DNA from: Methanofollis aquaemaris
GTDB taxonomy: Archaea > Halobacteriota > Methanomicrobia > Methanomicrobiales > Methanofollaceae
Assembly (NCBI RefSeq): GCF_017357525.1
Contig: NZ_CP036172.1
Span: forward strand, 124,001-188,000
DNA length: 64,000 bases
Reading direction: 5' to 3'
The notes below the pieces were generated by a model, which did not search any database, had not been told where the DNA came from, and was given only the letters and a program-made list of their open reading frames with translations. Positions 59,509 to 64,000 of this stretch are shown piece after piece. The position numbers were made by a program, and so were the translations under genes. Every line of letters begins with the position of its first letter. The first letter of the stretch is position 1.

Positions 59509-62500
59509 ATGGCGAATAAAATATTTCCTCCCTATTTTGAGAAGATAAGCCAGAACGCTTCTCAAATCTGGGAAAAATTGGAAGCAGATGAGCAAATTGC
59601 TGCTCCATGGTGGCAGTTGTTCAAGCAGATACAGAGTCCACGTCATGTTCTCTCCGAACTGCTCCAGAACGCTGATGATGCTGGCGCACGATCTGCTGAG
59701 GTCAGGATCGAAGAGGGTACGTTTATTTTTGAGCATGATGGGGAGGATTTCAACGAAGATCAATTTGCGTCGCTGTGCCGATTTGGATTCTCAAATAAAC
59801 GCAATCTCCATACGATAGGGTTCAGAGGTATCGGGTTTAAATCGACGTTTAGCTTGGGAGATATAGTCGATCTTCTCACCCCTAGTATTTCTGTGCGGTA
59901 TTATAGCCGTCGGTTTACTGAACCGGTCTGGATTAATAATGCTCCTTCTACACCCAGAACACGTATTTCTATACGATTACGGGATGAGCATGTTCTCCAG
60001 GAGATTCAGAAGTCACTTGAGGAGTGGGCAAATAGCAGGTTATCACTTCTATTCTTCCAGAATGTCGGTAGTTTAACTATTTCTGGCAAAGAGATTACCC
60101 GCACGGTCATCGGAGAGGGACCGGTGAAGGGTTCAGAAAGGATACGTTTGTCCAGCGGTGATGAAAAAGAGATTATTCATATTACCTCGCCACTTGAAGA
60201 ATTTCCTGCTGAGGCCATCGAAGAGATCCAGCGGGAGCGCATGGCAGGCGATCAAGAATTTTCCCTCCCGCCATGCAAAGTCGAGATCGTAGTGGGGGTT
60301 CCCGGCCCGCAGAACCTGTATGTCGTTCTTCCAACCGATAAAGAGACCAGAATGCCATTCTCCGTGAACGCCCCATTTGTCCAGGACCCGGCAAGGATGG
60401 GGATCAAGGATCCGTCGATATCCCCTACAAACCGCTGGCTTCTGGAGCGTGTCGGGCGCCTTGTAGCAGAAAGTATGAGCGAATGGCTTGGGAATGAACA
60501 GTGCGATCTCTCAGAGCGTGCCGAGGCGTACCGCCTCCTTCCTGCTCATCGCGAATGGGTCAATGGTTGTGATGTTATTATATGTTCAGTCATTTCCGAA
60601 TATCTTGAAAGATCCCCCATTCTCCTCGCTTCAGACGGATCTCTTGTGAAAACGTGTTTCGTTCCTCCATATCCACTCTACGAAATCTGGGATCCTGAAA
60701 ACATAGCGATTTTTGCAGGAAAGGATTACACAGCAATATTATCCCGTACAATTCGTTCAGACTATCGTGAGCGCCTTGAAAAATGGGGCCTTCTCGCCAT
60801 CAACAACGACTCAGAGATTGTTGAATGGTTTAAGACGCATACGGTCCCACGGCCTGCTGAAGATGATCAGATAGTCCTACTCTGGGCATATGTGATAAGG
60901 TATTACCGCGGTTATTACCCGGATAAATTAGACATTATACCTGTAGGGGGCTTGGATCGTCTCTATCCTCCAAACAGGGTCGTTCGAGTCGGTGATTCGA
61001 TCAGAGGTCTTTCTGAAGATGATACCGAATTTTTGTCGAACTATCTCCATTTCATCGATCAGTCATTTATTCGTAAAGTGACGGAGCAGTTGAAAAATCC
61101 CAAGGCAGACAATAATTGGGCAATATCTGAAGTGCTTTCAAGAGAAAAGTTGGAGAAAGATTCTTCAGAAAAGGTTCTTATCGAACGTGCGTATGATGGG
61201 CTTTTAAAGGATCGTAAAAATCTCATTCGCTTTGCTTTGGTCACCGGTTTTCTGAACACAGATGTGCCAAAAGGTTTTTTTTACGTCACTCAGGACGGGA
61301 GGATTCATCAGGTTGAAGATGATCTTGCGCTCGATCCCCAGGGGTATCTGGCAGAGATTCTTCCTGAGGACTATAGAACATCACATATCCTCCATGAAGA
61401 TTACCTTGCCGGTCTGGATCCCGATAAGAGGAGAAAGTGGATTGGATGGGCACAATCAACAAAGAGCGGGTTAAAATCATTTGTGGGCATTGAAGAAAAA
61501 AGCAAAACAATCTATGGTAAAACCAGATTCCTGGAATCACTAAAAGCCCTGGGAGGTAGAGAACCAGGAGAAAAAGAATATCCGATCCAGAGAAAGGTCT
61601 TTATCTTCACGGATTATGATTTCAGGCCAGATGTTTTAGATCAGATTGAACGGTTCTGTGAAAGTCTATCTGAGGATAAAAAACCTTTAGCCTGGTTCAA
61701 GATTTTGGACCTGATCGCATCGGATCCCATGCGGTCATGGAAAAACCAGTTGCACGCGACTTTTTCTCAGCAGGGAAGGAGCCATGATCACCCTCTTCCC
61801 TGTGGAAACCTCCCGGCTTCGTGGATCAGGCGGTTAGCAAAAATTCGGTGTCTTCAGGACACCGATGACATTCCTCGTGAACCGCACGAACTGTTGATGA
61901 GGAATGTTCAGACAGAGGCCCTGATGGGTGTTGAACCGTTTGTCCGCCACGAATATGACACCAAAGAGCTTCATGATCTTTTACTCGCTCTTGGCGTCAG
62001 GAATACGCCGGGAAGCCCGAATTCAGTTCTCGATCGGATTAAGATCTTTTCTGGCCATGATGACCCGCCGGAGTATGAACTTATAAAATTGTACGAACGG
62101 CTGGACAGACTGCTGAAATATTGCACACCCGATGAGGTGGGGCACGTTCAGCGTTACTTTGGAGAACACCGGATGATCTTCACGCGGGAAAGAACGTGGG
62201 CTTACCCCCACGAAGTGTTCCGTACCATTCCCTGCGCTGAGATGCCGGGTATTTTCGTAGTGCTTCCAGCACTTCGGGATCTTCCACTCTGGAGCCGCAT
62301 TGGCGTCGCCCATGAACCGACCATCGATATTCTCATTGGACAGTTAGATAATCTGGAATCGGGATCTTCTGTAGAGGCAGCAGACCGGAATCGTATCAGA
62401 ATGATCCTCTCCCGCGCTCCCCACCGTGTCTGGAATGAGACCGGACACTGGTTGAGTCTTGATGCAATCTGGAAGCCTGTTTCGGCCTTTTCGTATTTCC

Positions 62501-63669
62501 TCTCCAAGAACTTGGCCGGAGGTGTTGACGCCCTGTTCCCGCAGGTAAAGGGGATCACCGCCGATATGAGGATGGTCGACAATCAGGATATTACTACTCT
62601 GATTTCTGCTTCTGAACTGAAAGATCTTCAATCGGCGCTCTCTCTCCGGGTGTCCAACCTTGTGGAGGACGGCCCCTCAGAGGGGGACAGGCCATGGATG
62701 ACGACTCTTGGGAAACTGCTAAAACGTGTCACGTATGAAAATACCGACGAAGAGCAGGAAATCCAGGGGATGGGGGTTAGGTTATCGGAGACGGTCTGGA
62801 AACCAGTCTCTGATATCCGGGTGATGCCCTATCTATGTGGGAGTCCGGCGGGGAGGGAACAAACACCTGAGGTGTTCTGGGATGACCGGGTGTTGTACCT
62901 CTGTAAACTGTCGCCAGGGCGTCTCCTGAGAGTCGTGCCAACCGAACTGAGAAAGGCATGCTCTGTTCAGGCCGTGGCCGATGCGATCGTCTATTGCTAT
63001 GATCGTGATCCAGTGATCGTATCTGAATACTGCGAGGCGAATTTTACCCTTCTGCCAGAGGCTCGGGAACCTCTTATCTCTCAACCGCCTGTTCCCGCCG
63101 GTGGTAAAACCGCTTTAGATCCTCAAGAGGGAATACTGCATCTCGCTCCTGTACAGAGCGCCAATTCAGGTTGTTTCAGTGCTGAAACAGAGGAGCAGGA
63201 AGTAACGCTAGAGCCAGAACTTCAAACAGCACCGATCGCCGATAAACATCCATCCCATACACCCTCCCTCGCTACAGGGGGTGGAGATCGGCCACAGCGC
63301 TGCTCACTCATCGAAATTTTTGCAGAACAATATCATTACCAGCGGGCCCAGTCGAACGGCCATTTCACTCATTCAGATGGTTCATGGATCCAGAGATGTG
63401 ATGGGCCTTTCCAGTGGGAAATCTTATCCTCGGATGGCAATGTTCTCGGAAGGCTCTGGATAGAAGATGGAATATTGAGAAGAGGGATAGAGATGCCCGC
63501 GGAGGTGTGGGGAATGATCGAAAAGGATCCGAAGAAATCCGCCGTGTTGTTCCGGGCAGAGGATGATGGTGTGGACGTGATATCAGGTACGGCGCTGCTT
63601 ACCGGGATCAAACACAAAGATTTAGATTTACTCTTGGCAAAGTATCGTTTACGGAGAATTAACGAATGA
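59509..63669 (+). CDS. Giant protein with sacsin/Hsp90-type ATPase domain
   Basis: A 1386-residue protein starting MANKIFPPYFEKISQNASQI. The N-terminal 250 residues form a GHKL ATPase like sacsin: SELLQNADDAGARSAEV (N-box, about 49-65), FEHDGEDF (D-x-G, about 74), NLHTIGFRGIGFKSTFS (G-box, about 99-115). The following 1100 residues contain no family I know; a low-complexity linker at about 1180-1260 separates a terminal domain (SLIEIFAEQYHYQRAQSNGH to the end). GTG at 59497, overlapping the helicase stop, is an alternative start. Its stop overlaps the start of a methyltransferase remnant. A chaperone-like or nucleic-acid-remodelling partner of the helicase is inferred. Confidence 0.75.
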   Translation: MANKIFPPYFEKISQNASQIWEKLEADEQIAAPWWQLFKQIQSPRHVLSELLQNADDAGARSAEVRIEEGTFIFEHDGEDFNEDQFASLCRFGFSNKRNLHTIGFRGIGFKSTFSLGDIVDLLTPSISVRYYSRRFTEPVWINNAPSTPRTRISIRLRDEHVLQEIQKSLEEWANSRLSLLFFQNVGSLTISGKEITRTVIGEGPVKGSERIRLSSGDEKEIIHITSPLEEFPAEAIEEIQRERMAGDQEFSLPPCKVEIVVGVPGPQNLYVVLPTDKETRMPFSVNAPFVQDPARMGIKDPSISPTNRWLLERVGRLVAESMSEWLGNEQCDLSERAEAYRLLPAHREWVNGCDVIICSVISEYLERSPILLASDGSLVKTCFVPPYPLYEIWDPENIAIFAGKDYTAILSRTIRSDYRERLEKWGLLAINNDSEIVEWFKTHTVPRPAEDDQIVLLWAYVIRYYRGYYPDKLDIIPVGGLDRLYPPNRVVRVGDSIRGLSEDDTEFLSNYLHFIDQSFIRKVTEQLKNPKADNNWAISEVLSREKLEKDSSEKVLIERAYDGLLKDRKNLIRFALVTGFLNTDVPKGFFYVTQDGRIHQVEDDLALDPQGYLAEILPEDYRTSHILHEDYLAGLDPDKRRKWIGWAQSTKSGLKSFVGIEEKSKTIYGKTRFLESLKALGGREPGEKEYPIQRKVFIFTDYDFRPDVLDQIERFCESLSEDKKPLAWFKILDLIASDPMRSWKNQLHATFSQQGRSHDHPLPCGNLPASWIRRLAKIRCLQDTDDIPREPHELLMRNVQTEALMGVEPFVRHEYDTKELHDLLLALGVRNTPGSPNSVLDRIKIFSGHDDPPEYELIKLYERLDRLLKYCTPDEVGHVQRYFGEHRMIFTRERTWAYPHEVFRTIPCAEMPGIFVVLPALRDLPLWSRIGVAHEPTIDILIGQLDNLESGSSVEAADRNRIRMILSRAPHRVWNETGHWLSLDAIWKPVSAFSYFLSKNLAGGVDALFPQVKGITADMRMVDNQDITTLISASELKDLQSALSLRVSNLVEDGPSEGDRPWMTTLGKLLKRVTYENTDEEQEIQGMGVRLSETVWKPVSDIRVMPYLCGSPAGREQTPEVFWDDRVLYLCKLSPGRLLRVVPTELRKACSVQAVADAIVYCYDRDPVIVSEYCEANFTLLPEAREPLISQPPVPAGGKTALDPQEGILHLAPVQSANSGCFSAETEEQEVTLEPELQTAPIADKHPSHTPSLATGGGDRPQRCSLIEIFAEQYHYQRAQSNGHFTHSDGSWIQRCDGPFQWEILSSDGNVLGRLWIEDGILRRGIEMPAEVWGMIEKDPKKSAVLFRAEDDGVDVISGTALLTGIKHKDLDLLLAKYRLRRINE

Positions 63670-63812
63670 CACAACCTTCATAATTACGCAAGAAACTAAT
63701 TGAGGCTGCCCGACCCCAGGAAGCGATCAACAAGGGGCCGGCGCGCGAGGAATCGATCCGCCATGGCCATCCGTCGACGCTCCACCTTTGGTGGGCCCGC
63801 CGGCCTGTGTGA
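63666..63812 (+). pseudogene. DUF1156 DNA methyltransferase, N-terminal remnant
   Basis: ATG at 63666 overlaps the stop of the giant gene (ATGA). The frame reads MTQPS, a TAA stop at codon 6, then continues [18 protein letters not shown] and [19 protein letters not shown] to a [14 protein letters not shown] and [16 protein letters not shown] are the hallmark N-terminus of DUF1156 adenine-specific DNA methylases found in defence islands. Everything after ARRP is lost, so the methylase is dead here. Confidence 0.7.
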
Positions 63813-63905
63813 TGGGGGCATTGAGGAGGCAGGCGAGGTGGCTGTGCTCGTCTGGTACTTCGAGGACGGTGTGGAAGTCGACGGTGAAGCTCCGGCTGGC
63901 GGGAG
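63800..63905 (-). pseudogene. Fragment of the family at 54116-54715
   Basis: The minus strand reads SRSFTVDFHTVLEVPDEHSH and [14 protein letters not shown], matching GFTVVMDLSSILDVTDEHDH and LARLLDSRITRAGG at 54.6 kb. Similarity ends where the DUF1156 remnant ends, so this is a recombination junction joining two broken genes head to head. Confidence 0.5.
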
Positions 63906-63922
63906 AGGATAAAGGGTGGGGG

Positions 63923-64000
63923 TTATGCGATTGCCTTGATCGTCTCCCTCAGGTCAGCCGCGAAGGCCTCCATCGAATCGAGGTCCCTGAACCCCGTAAG
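63923..64000 (-). CDS. C-terminal end of a gene beyond the window
   Basis: The minus frame from the right edge reads LTGFRDLDSMEAFAADLRET and IKAIA to a TAA at 63925-63923. It is followed by the ACCCTTTATC element and the fragment at 63800-63905, so it may have been cotranscribed with that family. Too short to identify. Confidence 0.4.
   Translation of the reverse strand, partial: LTGFRDLDSMEAFAADLRETIKAIA

Overview
The window looks like the chromosome of a methanogenic euryarchaeon, most likely order Methanomicrobiales (Methanofollis/Methanoculleus-like). This rests on recognised families, not on a database search: an archaeal pilin with a class III signal, AglJ-type glycosyltransferase, DUF99, DUF2551 and DUF2111 proteins, archaeal SecF-SecD, two-subunit pyruvate carboxylase, a PGF-CTERM-like surface protein, an intron-containing tRNA-Met, and TATA-box promoters close to start codons. 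Core genes are GC-rich; accessory segments (about 4.2-7.3, 20.3-26.5 and 51.6-64 kb) are more AT-rich or full of fragments.

Layout. 0-4 kb: secreted protein (partial), pilin, DUF99, AglJ, class II aldolase, endonuclease III-like glycosylase, two thioredoxins. 4.2-7.3 kb: a tandem duplication of a small secreted protein, its long upstream region and GC-rich intergenic repeats. 7.4-9.7 kb: SecF/SecD. 9.8-20.2 kb: archease-RtcB RNA ligation pair, then a biotin cluster: BirA, BioY, two ECF ATPases, EcfT and the biotin enzyme pyruvate carboxylase (PycB, PycA). These supply biotin, attach it, and use it. 20.2-26.5 kb: intron-containing tRNA-Met, MFS pseudogene, an orphan 3' half of a tRNA-Leu gene (probable attachment-site scar), a MITE-like element, an Fe-S HhH-GPD glycosylase, and a DUF4062 + AlbA_2/ATPase pair flanked by decayed copies of the second gene.

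26.5-51.6 kb: surface beta-propeller protein, lipoprotein, UbiA prenyltransferase + geranylgeranyl-reductase-like pair, hybrid sensor kinase, RsgA GTPase, an acetoacetate decarboxylase-like/SDR/DUF1848 operon, paired membrane proteins, AAA+DUF4143 ATPase, two QueG/reductive-dehalogenase-like Fe-S proteins, a methyltransferase, and a 1015-residue UvrD-like helicase fused to an Fe-S nuclease domain. 51.7-64 kb: accessory region with HicBA, tandem palindrome-bearing repeats, gene remnants, then the most interesting locus: a Mrr-N-like winged-helix protein, a SNF2/DrmD-like helicase with C-terminal DUF3883, a 1386-residue protein with a sacsin/Hsp90-type ATPase domain, and a truncated DUF1156 DNA methyltransferase whose start overlaps the preceding stop. 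This resembles DISARM-related anti-phage loci but has an unusual core of helicase plus sacsin-like ATPase, and its methylase is broken.
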